Shown here one piece after another: positions 1 through 31,880 of a DNA stretch of 64,000 nt. Every line of letters starts with the position of its first letter. Positions within the stretch are counted from its first letter, which is position 1. The translations under genes were made by a program, and so were the position numbers. The notes beneath the pieces are model-generated. The model searched no databases. It was given only the letters and a program-made list of their open reading frames with translations, and had not been told where the DNA came from. Source of the stretch: Mastacembelus armatus (lineage: Eukaryota; Chordata; Actinopteri; Synbranchiformes; Mastacembelidae); assembly GCF_900324485.2 (NCBI RefSeq), contig NC_046655.1:11732071-11796070 (forward strand), read 5' to 3'.

Positions 1-1494
1 CAACTTAGAGATTCAATTACAATACAAAGTACATTCAAGCAAAAGCTGCCATGTGCAATTTCTAACAAATTATGTGCAAAAAGGTAACTTGGTGACTCCA
101 CAATATTGCAATATGGGGGCATGTTACGCAGAGTTCTTTGGACTAAGGCATATAGTGATGCAGTAAAATATTTGGTCAATGACAGATGTATAATTTTCAC
201 TTTGCCCTCTAGTCAAATCAAACTCCTGAGGAGCATCAACAGCACAGAAACTGCTCAGTAATATAATCCCCCTGTGCCTGCTCAGGCCTTAAAAAACACC
301 AGTCCCTTAAATCTGCACAATAAAGTATTTGAAGTAGCATTTTAAGCATCATGGCAAATGCTGGCTAAATGCTAAAGCACTAACTGGAGTTTTCAAAGCC
401 ATAAATGGATAAATGCCAAATCCAAAAATCAGCAACAGCAACAAATACAAACTGAAAGACTTAAAGGGATTGTTCATTTTTGTTGAATGGGGTCTACAAG
501 GGAATGAACAGGAAAAAATAGTTTACACATGTTGTAACTGACACACATCAAACAGGACTGTAGTGATATTAAGCTGATTGCTTCATTGTTTGTTATTAAA
601 TCTTTCAGAGTATTTTGAGAAATGAACTTATTTGCTTTCTTTCCAACATTTAGATGAGAAGATTCAACTTCAAGTGAGTTTTAGAAGTACTAGTAGTTGG
701 ATTTGTTATGCTAAGCTACGCAGCTTCTCGTTGCAGCTACATTTTATCTGGAAAGATATAAGAGTGCTATCAGTCTTCTCATCTAACTCTTGTCGGGAAA
801 CAATATAAGCACAATCCTCAAATTAAAATTAAAAATATTTGTCTGGTCCCCCAAGATCTGGTTGTCAGCATTTGGTCTTGTCTGTGGAAGAGTAGACGTA
901 AGTGCACTTTGGGGACGGAAAGGACACTTTCAAATCTGTGGGAATGTGTAAGACGTAAAGAATAAGATGTGTCACCAAGAAGTGCCTGATCAGTACAAGC
1001 GTGTTTTAACCAGTTGTGTACTTACGACTGAATTGCATCTGCTGCTTAGGTTTTGAGCTAAAGGAATCAAAAAAGAAATCCCTCCTTCATAACATGAGAA
1101 ATCTTCAGACTGCTACATACAGTATTTCTAAATAATAAAACCCCCAAACCTCAAAGCAAATTAAGTAATATACTGCAAACTGAATATTCTTCATGACTAT
1201 ACTGTACACAGAACTCTCCCTTCAAACGCCTGCACAGGAACAAACATTGTGCTTCAGTCATCTTGATTCTAACAACCACTCTATATATGTTGTCTAATAA
1301 AAAACTAGTTATAGATGTATGGAGGCTAGTTCTGGGGTAAATTTTGATGTGTCACAGAGCAGATTTGCCCAGATCACTCACTGATCTTTGTTCTCCTCTC
1401 ACCAGGTTATGGAAACACCACTCAGTGGGAACATGGTCTAACTCTGGTATTCAAAAACGACTAGGGACGAGTTCAAGACGACACACATTATGAC
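1..1494 (-). other. arfgap3 3' UTR and downstream DNA
   Basis: No coding exon is seen. The part next to the stop codon should be arfgap3 3' UTR, but I found no canonical AATAAA on the minus strand that fixes its end. A fish-type repeat lies near 625-805. Confidence 0.4.
625..805. repeat. Dispersed teleost repeat, two opposed fragments
   Basis: Positions 695-805 on the minus strand carry gagttagatgagaagac followed by a tail ending in tagcttagcat, the same layout as the copy at 46600-46860. A short piece of the same start, ttagatgagaagatt, lies on the plus strand at about 650-665. The two face each other. Class not assigned. Recognition rests on memory of a common fish repeat and on the second copy in this window. 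Confidence 0.5.
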
Positions 1495-5768
<4,274 letters not shown>

Positions 5769-5900
5769 GGTTCCGACTGTTGGTAACACCTGGTGGTTAA
5801 AGAAGTGTCATGAAAACAGCGGTTTTTCCTCAATAACAACCGAACACGACACGTCAGTAGGAGAACGTCAGAGTCGGGCGCTGATTGGCTAAAACTGACC
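5769..5900 (-). promoter_or_regulatory. arfgap3 promoter and 5' UTR
   Basis: The stretch directly upstream of the arfgap3 ATG is CpG-richer than its surroundings and carries an inverted CCAAT box (attgg at 5884-5888), which reads CCAAT in the direction of the gene. The transcription start is not fixed. Confidence 0.45.
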
Positions 5901-6310
5901 CGTGGTTATGTTATTGTAGGAAGGGCTTCTGGGTAATGTCGTTTCCTTGTCCATCTGTCTCTCCAGCCGTCTTTTAAACAGTGTGGAAAGAGTATTTCTT
6001 TCGTTTATATATTTATGTACATTTCACATTTGGATAGGTCCATGTATATGACATAACGAAGCATTTACAGCCTGGGCTTATTTACAATGCCTATTTCAAC
6101 ATGAGCCTTTAAAATACACAAAACTCACCAGTAAAATGTATATACAACAGTAAAAAACTCAAAACACTACTATTACCATATATGTTCTGTCAGATACATA
6201 AATATATTCAAGACTTTTTAAGAATCACACACTCAATTCAAACTAATTGTAGGTCAACTAGACATCCTGACATAAGTGAAATCAAACAAACATGAGAAAT
6301 ATCAGCACTC
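5901..6310. other. Spacer between arfgap3 and pacsin2
   Basis: AT-rich sequence without a coding exon, between the arfgap3 promoter and the presumed end of the pacsin2 transcript. Nothing else recognised. Confidence 0.4.
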
Positions 6311-7950
6311 AAGAAATTTTTTCCCAATAAACTCTTTTATTAGGTTGTGGGACAACATTTACCAACTTTACTGTGCAAGTACAGCTGTTGTTGAGTGTTA
6401 GCAACAGCATGCCCTGAAAACATAGTGAATCATCTCCTTTCTTGCTATTATTAGAGGACAACAGAAATCATGTTCCTGCTGTGCTGCCGTTAAAGGCATC
6501 AATTTTTTCTTATTTCATCAATTTATGAAATAATTAATTTACTATCGGCTTGCACAACATAAAAGTCTGCAGTTCATCTCTGAAAAATGAAGGTCAACAG
6601 AATACTTGATCAAAATGTATATGGAGATTATGAAATCGGGTATATTCATTCATGTCATAAGAGAAAAATAATTATTCCTAGAATTAGCTGATAATCTCAA
6701 TGACTAAGGGCCTCTGTGAAGGGAAAAAAAAAAAAATATTTACAAATAAGATAACTGATTCAAGGGATATTTTTCCATTTAACATTCAATTAATGTACAA
6801 AGTGATTCTCAGTCACAGCATTGTAACAAGAGTAGAACAAAAAGCACTTGTGGCATAAATTAACAATCATCAGTTTCCAGCTACATATTTGACAGCTGAT
6901 CTCGATGCTTAATTTGCTCTATGTTCAAACTAGGCTATTTACATGCACATATGCAATACTATACTTGGCTGTGGGTTTATTGCTATAATGTGTTATATAT
7001 TTTCAAATGACAATAAAATACTCTCCCATAACTTTATATTTGACAAGTGAGAGAACTAAAAAATAAAGATTCAAGATAAACCATTGTGAAAATATTTCAG
7101 TGTTGTATAAAAACCCATATAGTATTACAATCTACAATCAACGTAGAGAGATGTATGAGGGTCCAGGACAGTTCATGCTATATGTGAGTCAGCGGTTGCA
7201 AAAACGCAACACTGGAAAAGTGAAGAATCACTATGCAAGAAAATACAATCAGTGAATTTACATTCAATTGCAGTGACTAGAAGAAACTTACCCACTGTGA
7301 ATTAAATGAGACTTTGATAAGTCTCGACTGGTATTAATCACAAAATAACCAGAACAGTTTTATTAACTAAATGGAAGAACAAATCCCTGAAAGGATTGAC
7401 AGAATAACATAAGCACTAATGTAAATCAAGTTAAATCTGACACCGTTTTGTTCAAAATATTTGTTGACTAAATTCGAACAGGCAGAAATGGATAATCCTT
7501 ATAAAATGGGTCATCTTAATTAATCCATATGATGGCTTGCATCACAAGATGATCTGTCAGACTGTCATCCCAGTGTTTTCAACAATGTATAAATTCACAA
7601 ATAAAGTTCACTGATTCTTATGTAATATATTCTTGAAAAGCTAACCTTTTTGTAACAGTTTAAATGGGATTCTAAGTAACATATCTTACACTGACAGAAA
7701 TTTTTTTTTTGTGATCTTCCCCACCTGGTAACTTGTGGTTTTTTTCCAACTTAGTACTTAGTTTTTATGAAGGTCAAAGCAACAATAAATCAAGAGGTCC
7801 TTCTCCTGCTCCTGTTCAGTCTTCATTACCAGGGAGAAAAGGGATAAAAAAATAATAAGAAGGCCGGTCTTTATTGTTTTCAGCTACACTGTCATTTCAC
7901 ACACCTCACTTCCTTCTTTCTTCACATTTATTTCATCTGTGATCATTCAT
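6311..7950 (-). other. pacsin2 3' UTR
   Basis: Follows the pacsin2 stop at 7951-7953. It is AT-rich and has no coding exon. Candidate poly(A) signals on the minus strand are AATAAA at 6336-6341 and another near 6975. The long 3' UTR is inferred from these signals, not observed. Confidence 0.4.
6336..6341 (-). terminator. Poly(A) signal candidate for pacsin2
   Basis: TTTATT on the plus strand reads AATAAA on the minus strand, about 1.6 kb after the pacsin2 stop codon. A nearer AATAAA at about 6975 could be used instead. Confidence 0.3.
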
Positions 7951-15081
<7,131 letters not shown>

Positions 15082-15116
15082 TGTTGCTGCCCTAAGTTAC
15101 ACTCAGTGTGTAGGGC
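15082..15116 (-). other. pacsin2 5' UTR part of the first coding exon
   Basis: An acceptor (gtctag, AG at 15117-15118) lies 35 nt upstream of the pacsin2 ATG, so transcription starts further upstream and at least one noncoding exon is expected. Confidence 0.6.
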
Positions 15117-18100
15117 CTAGACAAAACACACACATACATAAAAAAAAATAAATAAAAAAAAATCACAAAAAACATCTACATTTTTTTATAAAACAGACTA
15201 TAAAAGTATTAGTAATACTATATTGTTTTAGTTTTCATTGAGTAATGTCTAAATCATCTACAATTTTAATAATTTACTAACTTTAAAAAAACAATATGTC
15301 TACAAAATGCTACTCCTTATAATTGCATCTTTCACAGGGCTGTATGATACTGATCATTTTTTATAGTACATTTGAAAAAATATATATATATAATTTCAAA
15401 TGAAATACAAAATGATCAAATAAAAATACATAATAGGCATGAATAGATATAGCACAAATAAACATTAAGTTGCATTACCTAAACTTTGAAAAAGTTCTGC
15501 TCAAACAACATGAGAAGCTCATGAGAAAGCGGCGGTAGTAAATATGTACGAAGAGAAAGGAAAACTCATTTTTGCTGCACGCTGTCTCTACATGTGCTAT
15601 GAACACCTGAAAGACAATAGCATCACTGTGTTACGACATTCCTCAGTGACTACAGCTATGGATTAGACTAAGATAAGAATACTGTGAGTAAAAACAAAAT
15701 AGTTTAGAAGAGTGATACAGAGTAAAATGGAGGGGGAAGGGAGTGGATGTGTGTGTATTATGGTTTGATAATCTGGGCAGCAGGTGGTGTTTTCAGCCTT
15801 TTCTCTGACCTCACTACCATCAACACACAACAAACGCAAACCACAGTGGTTGCTGGCAGCACACAGTCTCAGCTGAACTATATGTGTGTGTATGTGTGTG
15901 CGATTCTGACATAAAGAAAGAAAAAGAAACTCAAGAAGCACACAGCAGGCTGCTTCCGTTTCCTTCAGACTGGGTCGACAGACAGTCCTCTGTTACTTTC
16001 TTACCCCTTCTTCTCTCTCCATGTCCATCATTTCAAACTCAACAGGCCCTTGAACAGTCTCTCTTTATTCATCCCCCCATTCCTCTCCACCACTCTTCCG
16101 CCTCACTCTCTCATGCTGCCGTTCCTCTCATCCCGTCTCCATCAGTCTGGTGCCTCTCCTCTCTCTAAAGTTCAGAACTTGTAACCAAATATATTCAGAT
16201 CCTGGTTACATCCAACTAGGACAGACTGTGGCTGACACCTAACATCAGCATGCAAATGATTCCCTATCACCACCTCCCAGCTCACCCTCACCTGCATCTC
16301 TGAGACAACTGCATCCACTACTAGTGTTCATTAAACGTAAACCAAATAAATAATTGAAAACAAAAAGTTATTCAGTAGCAACGACCTGTGTCTTTCCTTC
16401 TCTATGACTCGCTTACCTCTGTGCTACTTTTTAGACTGTTCAGATACTCAGTGACACTCATTTAAAGAATAATAACAAAAGACCCATTCCTAATTCAGAG
16501 CTGTTCACTGGTAATCAGATCACACAAGTCACATTTAAGTGCCAAGTGCGAACAGGGCCTCTTTCAGTTGAGCGAGACAGCGAAGGATGAGGGATGAAGG
16601 TTGTTGCTCAGTGGTCAGTGGACCGTGCCCTCCAGGGCAGGACGTGGACACAGGACAGCATTGTGGACATTCTTAGCTGACTATGCAAATGAACAATCCT
16701 CCCTTTAACTGTGTTTGTAATTTACAATCAGGTCAGTCATACAGCTAAACACACATGCATACAGAGCAGCAAACACACTAACAGATGTTGTCTATCACTA
16801 CTTTCAGCGAAAACCAGATGTTTAATTTTAACTTCCTGATGAATGATAGCCATGATGGGACACAGCTGCATATGTAGCTCTCTTATGCATCAAATAATAC
16901 TATTTTAACAAAATCTGTGCTAATGGTAAAATTACACTGGATGTTTTGTAATGTTTAGAGTTAAAACAATTACTGAATTACTTTGATAACAGAGCAGACA
17001 AAATGAAAAGTCTATCGGTTCCAAATATTATATATACTAATTATTCAGATCAGTGTCACCCTTTTGTTCCAGCTACCCATATTCTGCATTTACCAATTAC
17101 TGCTGTAGCACAACACACACAGGGACACATGAAACAAGCTGCAAATATCTAAACATGGCAACAAACACAGAAACCTCTGCTGACAAAATGACCACAGCTG
17201 TATAATGAGGAAACGCTCTGTGTGTAGACCACTGGCAACTTACGTAATAAACATGTTCCTCTTTTGATGCACAAATGTACGAAGGGCTGAGATTGACAAA
17301 ATCCAATACCTTAATATCATTAACACTACATGTATGAGTGTTGGCGGTTTTAGGAGATATTTATACATGCCAACATTTTGTGAAAAAGGTCACATTAAAC
17401 TAAATATTCAGTCATCAACCCAAACTACCAAAACATTTAAAACAATATCATTAAATTGTTGAATTATAATGACACATCAGTCAGCTCTATATCAATGTTG
17501 TTTTGTCCTTGGACACACAAATGGTTTTCTAATCAGGTGATTCTAAAGGCCGGCTAGATTTAAAATTAAAACAGGCCAGGGAAAACGACCTTGCACAGCC
17601 AAAAAAAATTTTAAACACAAACAATGTGTTGGGAATTCTTTCATCGCAAAAGCTCTTTCCCAGGTCTGATGTAATCAACAGCAAACAGGAACAAACGTCT
17701 GCACACTCTTGGCTCTGCAGGACATAAAGGACTATGTTAAACAATTGAATTTGGCTTGACCCAGAACAGTAAACCACACTGATGACTAAACCAAGGTCTG
17801 AAATCCACTCAATCAGTCACTCTGCGCGGTACACACAAGCAAAAAAGCACATGGGGATGAGGAGAACATGTAGACAATGAGGGATGGACTAATTGTTATC
17901 TGCCTTTATTTATATATGAAATGACAAATATGATATGTATGTAAAACACATAAGACAGTCTTTCTTGCCAGTAACTCCATAGCTTTAGCTGCAGAAACTT
18001 GACTGAATCAGGGTTCTTAGGTTACAGGCTTAGAGGTTTCATAATCAAACAACAATGATATCCTCTAACAGCTGATAAGTAAATGAACTGGGCATATTGG

Positions 18101-21100
18101 AATTTGGTTGGTGACAACAGCCTCAAGATACAAGTGAAGAAATGCATTCCTGAGTACTAGTATGTCTAAACTGCATCTTGGCAAGTTCAGCAAGTACTGA
18201 AATTGTCACTACTCATGTAACCCATTTTACAAACACACGTATTTGTATCCTGACTTGCACAGATGAGAGCAGCTTTGCTGTTTAAAGAAGATGGAGGGTT
18301 AGCTTGTTGATTTGTGAATGATGAGTCAGAGAAACCAGCAGGCAGCTGTAGGGGGGAGGAAATGCAGACAGAGAGCAAAAGCAGAAATGACCATGTGTGT
18401 TATAAAAAGCACATAAGGTTCACTGTACTATGCTGCTGGAAAGGAGGAGACCTGAGTCATGTCTAAGTAACAGACACGAGATTCCAGTGAGCTCATATGA
18501 AGAAGATATAATCAAAAGAAAAGACGACAGGATAAAACACACCCTCATGAACAAAACCATATTCTTTCCCCATAAATCACCAGCAATGTGTCTATTCATC
18601 TATGTCTATAATTCTCAAGAGTGCTCTGGGTGTCATGAATGGAGCCGAAAAGCAGAAAAAAACAGGACACACACCCCAGAGGTAGGTGCATACACAGCTG
18701 ACAGGCACATGCATGCCTGTCCCAAAGCTGTGTGTGTTTATGTTAGTGGGTGAGAAACAGTTTGCCAGCAGACCAGCCTGAGTGTACAGACTTCATATCT
18801 TACCTTTTAAACACATTTGACTCATAGGGAGGACTGTGTTTATAACACGACAGCTATTTTCCCTGATTCCCACCTCACGTTTAAATTTTAGCAGTGAACC
18901 AGGCCTGGTGCTTCAGACCAAACTCTTGTGAACAGAGTATACCATGGACAGTTTATGTCAGTGTCACACAATCTCCATTCATTCTGTCTCTAGCAGAATT
19001 ACTAACAGCTGGAAAGGGGAAACGTGGAGTTTTCCTGAGGGTTGCTGTGTCATATTTCATTTCCTGCTAAATATTGAGACCTCCCGGGCTTGTTTACTTG
19101 ATTGTCAATGTAAACAAGAACCCACAGCTTGCATGTTTAGTCTAAACGAGAAGGCATGACTTACTTTGCCAGGGTTTTAAATGTGATCTTTATTTCCTTC
19201 TGTCCAGCTGTTTTCATGGTTCAAGAAAGAAACCGTGGTTTAAATTTTTTTTTTTAAATTAACAAATAAATAAACAAACAAATAAATAAATCCAAAAATA
19301 AATAAATAAATAAATCAAAATCATTAGCCACCAGTGTATACTGACCATTAAAGTTGAGCCAGGTAGTTGCCTATTCAATCAGCTGACTGACAGAAAACCA
19401 ATGGGCAGCTATTCTGACAGTCAGTTAATCAATGAACCAATTGCTCAAGGAGAAAGACTAAACATTTCCTGGGTTCAGTTTCTCAAATATAAGGATTTGT
19501 TTTCCCTTACTGATCGATCTGCAATTAACTGATTATCATCTGGTCTAAAAAAACATTTTGATTCCAATGATATGAACAAAGAAACTTGCAAATCCCCATA
19601 TTAGAGAACCTGGGAATTTTTGCTTAAAATGGTGTTAAACAATATCTTCAGATTATAATTGAGACTGAGGGAAGTGGATACAATTACATAACAATAATAC
19701 TGATAATACACTACTCTGCAAAAGTCTTAATAACATAAATATTTCTTTTCTGACCTGTGCATTTTGTGCAACTTCTTTTGTTGCATAAAACACAAGCAAA
19801 ACCTCGACAGCACGGAGCGCAGCTGAGCTGATCTATCCCTACAATATTGTGGTTTCACAGCACGACATTGTTAAATCCCAACTGGGCTATGAGAGAAAAA
19901 AATACAATCATTCCTTTGCTTCTTTCTCTATTGTTGTTTGAAGATTGAAGGTCAGAAGTTTCCATGGCAATCTCAGGCCCTGACCTTGATTTTCTTTCCC
20001 TGTCAGTCAGTCACCTCTGCCCTCCTTCCTCACATGAGTTCAGCAGCTGTACGGTACTGCTGGCCTTTAAAATGTGGAATATTTCCACTACAAACTTCAA
20101 TATATCCAGCCTTTATCAAGACCACAGACAGAGCTTCAAACTATAATTAAACAGCTTGAAAATACCTGAGAATAAGACCACCTGCTCAAAAACCCTTTGC
20201 TCCACGGGCAGGGAAAAACAATGGCATTTGTTCCACAGTTTCAGGAATTTTCCACTGGACATGCCAGTGACATGGAGAGGAACATAATGGAGGGAAATTT
20301 GGTAGTACATGACAGGGAAGGGGAGATCCTGACATCACCAGCAGGCAAACACTCAGTTTTTCCTGTGGAAACCCTTGTCCTGCACGCAGAGCGAGCAGTG
20401 TCTCATAATGTATTTAATGCTGAAGAAAATGCTATGAATGAATGTAGTCATTGTAGCAAATTCACCACAAAGACAGAAATCACAGGAGACCTTTAAATGA
20501 GGTAATATAAACTGGGGTTCCTTCACTGTATATTCTAGTAACCATAAGGCCTATGAGTATGAGTCATTTCCTCATTTAGTCTATAAAAGATCTGTAAATT
20601 AAAATCACAATTTATTAAAGCCCAAAGTCCCTTCAACAAAGTCACACCTCATCCAAACAATACTCCAATAATATATTCAGTTTACAACAACAGATTTTTA
20701 AAAAATCGGAATCGATATAGTTCCAAAACCAAAAGATATTTACAGTAACATAAAACTGAGAAGCAGAAACCTGCAACTAACTTAGAATGTAAAAAAAAAA
20801 AAAGTCATTTGGCTTTCTCTGACCCTTGGATGGGAGTAGTTCATGTTCACTCATACTAATACCATAAATCACATGTAATTCTAACATCCCTTTTACTACT
20901 TTATGTGTGCTCTTGAAAAATACTGCAACAAAGATCCCTCGAAATGGAGAACAGTGCCTTTAGCCTAAATTGGAATTGCTGTTCTAACTTTAGCTCAGCT
21001 CCCAGTCAGTTCACATGCCCTCCCAAGAAAAAAGGAACTAACGGGGCTTTCACTACTGCTTTACCCTGACAACTCTACTAAAAACACAACCACAATGACA

Positions 21101-21418
21101 CAAAACAACTCCACATGTCGAAAAAGCCCAGCTGCATGACTGTGACGACTGCTAGCTTCCACTGATTCACTGCAATATCTCTGTCACCCCCATCGGACCA
21201 GCCAGGTTCTCTCTTCCATGATTAAACACCTCGTGTTGACAACGAGCTTTCTGTACAACACAAAAACATTAGAAGCACTGGGTTTAATAACACACTGAAC
21301 ATCGCTCTCTGTAAATACAAACCGGGTTGAATGCACAGTACAGGAGTCGAAACTAAAACGTTGTAAAATAATAATGTAACGTTGATGTGACATGTAGCAG
21401 GAGGTGATCTTTACTTAC
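15117..21418 (-). other. pacsin2 first intron(s)
   Basis: Over 6 kb with no coding exon seen on either strand. It holds low-complexity AAAT-rich DNA at about 19235-19320 and short CT- and A-rich runs. The open frames here are short and lack family features. Confidence 0.5.
19235..19320. repeat. AAAT-type low-complexity repeat
   Basis: Repeated aaataaat and aaacaaac units, flanked by a T-run, within the long pacsin2 intron. Confidence 0.75.
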
Positions 21419-21455
21419 GGAACCTGCCCCGCCCTTCTTCATATCCATGCAAAAA
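21419..21455 (-). other. Probable small noncoding exon of pacsin2
   Basis: On the minus strand this 37-nt stretch has a pyrimidine-rich acceptor before it (cctcctgctgcctag) and a consensus donor after it (gttcc|gtaagt). It contains two ATGs not in frame with the pacsin2 start, so if included it would add an upstream open frame. Inferred from splice signals only. Confidence 0.4.
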
Positions 21456-21862
21456 CTAGGCAGCAGGAGGAAAAGGTTTTAACGCAACTTATATATAAGT
21501 AACCTGATTCAAAACAACGTAACTTACAGTCCGACATTAATTACAGCGCATTATCTTAGTTAAACAAACTGTGTTAGCATAAGTCTCTGGACTTTTAATG
21601 CCCTCACATACACGACTCACCGCAACCGTGTTATGGCAGAATGCCCAGTTTTACATTTTGTTACCCAGGTTAAATACCCAAAGCGTTGCCGTTACTATAA
21701 CTTTTACTTCATTGATAATTTTAAGTTTTAGTGACTACAAAGGTACCAACTTCCTCCATTCGGGAAGTACCTCAACTTTAACGTTAGCCCGTAGCTCTAA
21801 CGTTAGCCTCTAGCTAGTTAAAAGTTCAAATGTTCAAAACAAAAGTGTCTGTGTAAGCTCAC

Positions 21863-21990
21863 CTCGAACTGTTTTATTCCTCTTGTGAGTTTATTATTAA
21901 ATGAAGAATAATTCCGCTCTCTGGATCCAGTTTACAAAGTATTTCACCCGTTTTTCTGCTCGGCAGCGGCACCATCGACCGAGTGACTGA
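21863..21990 (-). promoter_or_regulatory. Probable pacsin2 first exon and promoter
   Basis: On the minus strand a donor cgag|gtgagc ends here, preceded by a GC-richer stretch (ctgccgagcagaaa). It fits a first noncoding exon of pacsin2. The transcription start is not fixed; the exon's upstream edge is a guess. Confidence 0.4.
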
Positions 21991-21999
21991 ACACAACCG

Positions 22000-24500
22000 T
22001 CAGTTAATTAGCTAACGCTCCGGCACATCTAAACATCCGCTCAAGATTTTCAAAATAAGACGATTAGTGCGTCTGTGATAGAAAGTAGTGGAAAGTCAGC
22101 TGAGCTGTATATATCTGCTACTTAATATTTCTAGAGCATTACACATAGAATTACTTCATAAATGCCCTATGATATGAATGAATGATGTAGTATTTTTATT
22201 CATGTGTCATGTACCTGAAGGTGCCCAGCCCCCATGGGTTTACAAAACACTATTCTGCATTACACTCAGAAGTTAAAATTTGGCTTTCACTTGTAACTGA
22301 TTGCATATGTACATAACTATTATATAAATATACCATATAGCTATTATTCTTAAATGCAAGTAGATTTAAATGGCAATTGTCTGGTAATATTCGTCGGTTA
22401 AATTATTTTATTTGATTATAATAAAAGGTGATGAATAACCTAAATATACCGCCACAATCACACCAAACCAAACAGGGAGTAGTATGTTAATTAGGTAAAG
22501 ACTGCTGGAGAAACATCGGTTACTGTTATTAAAGAACGATGCCCACAGGTTGACCTGCACAGCAAGTGCCAGACCCTTATTTTGAAATGGTCTGCCTTGG
22601 GATTTTGTGATATTTAAGGCTGAATAGCTTCACGTAAACTGTAGAGAGGCGCGCCTGTCTGACGTCACATCCCCTGAAAACTTTTTTTGGTTACTTAATC
22701 TAACTTAATGGTACCCAGTATTAGGTCGGGGGACCTGTAGGGGCCCTTGGGGGATATCCAGGGGTCGTCAGCAACATGTGCCAATAGTTTTATTTCTCTT
22801 CAACTAGTTACCTCGTTTGCCCATGTACCTGAGCTTCAGCCAAGGTTTAAAAAATATCAATGTAGAGGAACCAATTTCATATGTACAGAGGTTGTTTATA
22901 TGACGGCTGCGTGAAGACAGAATTAAATGTCTGAGAAACCCAGATGCTTTTTAGAAAAGGCAAGTTTAAAAAATCATCATGTGTTTCTCATAATAACCCC
23001 CTCTATTCATGCAGAAGCCATTAGCTAATTCTGTAATATGAACAGAGGCGGAGTTGTGCAATGACCACTTTCAGATGTGCAGCTGTAGGCCTATATTTAA
23101 ATTATCACGAAGAGTCCGTGAGAACGAGAGAGAGATTGAGGTGTGCATGCATTAGAAAAAATGATATTGTCTTAACACTTCAAAAATAGGACAACCCACC
23201 CATTGGTCTCTAGCACAGGAGGATGTGTATGCCCTCCTTCCCTGCAATACAGATGAGATGCTTTGGGTAACATAGTTGAACTTCAACGGCCAACATGTAT
23301 GTGATTTTGATAATCTGCTATTCTATATGTCGTAACCAGGTTCTGGTCCACATCAAGGTGTTGATTGTGAGAGATTGTCAAACCTTCGAGGTCAGGGAAT
23401 GGTGCCATGCAGAGACCTACTTTACTTCTGTGGCAACAGCAAAAACATAAGAGTAAAGGTCATTTTCCTTTTGAAGGATTGACCTTTGCTTAATCTACAG
23501 TCCAGACAGATTAGATTCATCAAACGCTACAGGCTGCCCTTACCACAGTGAAGTAACAAAAAACTAAAAACTTAATCCCTTCTTCAGATAGGTTAAATTA
23601 AAATTTCACAAAGTAAATAAAGAGGCCTGTGACACAATCAGTACACAGTTTTCCTTTGTTATTTCAATAAAAGAATCAACAAACCTTCACCATATAAAAG
23701 CAGAATTTAATTAAAAAAAAAAAATTAAATGGGTTTCCACATCAGGATAGGGCTGAGTGGTATTATTTTAGATAACAGCATGATTTAATCACAATTTGGT
23801 TACAAAAATGTTTTGTCCAGAGCCCTTTCGCCACCTTCCTCTCATCCATGTTTTAGAGAAAATAAAATAATCTTGATCATGAACTTTAGCCTTGACTGAG
23901 AGGTGAGCCTCCAGATGAATCCTGAATCAAGCAAACAAATAGAAAAAACACCTTATTTCTCTAAAATTACCCTAAACATTGCTAAAGTATCATGCTGTAT
24001 TTTTTATCATAGTGGTCTGAGAATTGAAACGTGGCAGGTATCTAAGGAGACTGTTTAACCTTGTACACTGCAAAAAAATCAATTTTTGCGATATTCTTCT
24101 TTAATACCCTTCAGCCCTACATCAGTGTATTAAAAAGAACATGTTTGTTCATCACAGCGTTTCAACATCAACATTCAGTTCAGATCAGTAGTTCAGCAGT
24201 TGCAGGAAATAAACAACTGAAAGCACACATTCCCAAAAAGTGTCATTAGCTAAGATCTTTGATGTGGAGTAGTTATGATCAGTGGTTCAACTCAAAATGC
24301 AAAAATAGCAAAAACAAAGTATAATAGGGTTCAACACTAAACCCCCTCCCCTACATAAACATACTGATAATAAACATTTTAAAAAACATTATTAAATTGT
24401 ATTTTCAGGTCTCCACACATTTAGTACTGTAAATTCTCCCCATCAACTGCTTATCAATAACTTATATCCTTAAACCTTTTTTGCATGCCACTTCATTTAA
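22000..24500. other. Gene-free spacer between pacsin2 and ttll1
   Basis: No coding exon seen on either strand. It holds a full CRE palindrome tgacgtca at 22660-22667 next to ggcgcgcc, and a hairpin-forming inverted repeat at 23455-23487. The rest is AT-rich and unremarkable. Confidence 0.45.
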
Positions 24501-24518
24501 ACACAGTTCACCGTCCCT

Positions 24519-24524
24519 TTTATT
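24519..24524 (-). terminator. Poly(A) signal candidate for ttll1
   Basis: AATAAA on the minus strand, about 560 nt after the ttll1 stop codon; it would give a 3' UTR from about 24500 to 25087. Confidence 0.35.
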
Positions 24525-25087
24525 AGCACCTGTGTGGTGGGTGAAGTTCAAATGTAAGGATTCATGCATAGCTCAAGCCTTTTTGTTCACATTTGTTTTT
24601 TAATCCAATTGTTGTATATAACTTACAGCTTTCTTCTTGTATAGTCGCCATTTTTCTCACCTGTAGCTCCCACTGCACTCCTAGCCATCCATGCAGAGAG
24701 ATCAGCTGCTGGGGAACTGCTTTTCTTCTTTTGTTGAAAATTTGTATGTAATATTGGGTTTTCCAAATAAGGTTGACCTGACTTGACTAAACCTTCCACT
24801 CCACCACATAATTTTTATATTTTTCATCACTAATTTATAAAAACAGGCACAAACTCCAGCCTGTAAACTCTTCACATGACCACACTGTTGAATTGTCTCC
24901 CTACCAGCTGCAGGGTTGTTGTTCCCTGTGCTTTAGCCAGTAACATGTAGAGAGACAGACTGAGAGCAGTTCTCCATGGGATAGGTGGGCTAAAAAAAGG
25001 TCTGGGTTGGTCTTTTTTATCTCCTGTGCCCCACTGTTAGACCCTGTAATATTGTACAGGAAGTCATTTAGCGTCAGCAATACCACC

Positions 25088-31880
<6,793 letters not shown>

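Noticed and set aside
20197-20496. 99-codon open frame on plus in the long pacsin2 intron
   Set aside because: No family feature, no nearby splice signals of note, and similar lengths arise by chance here.
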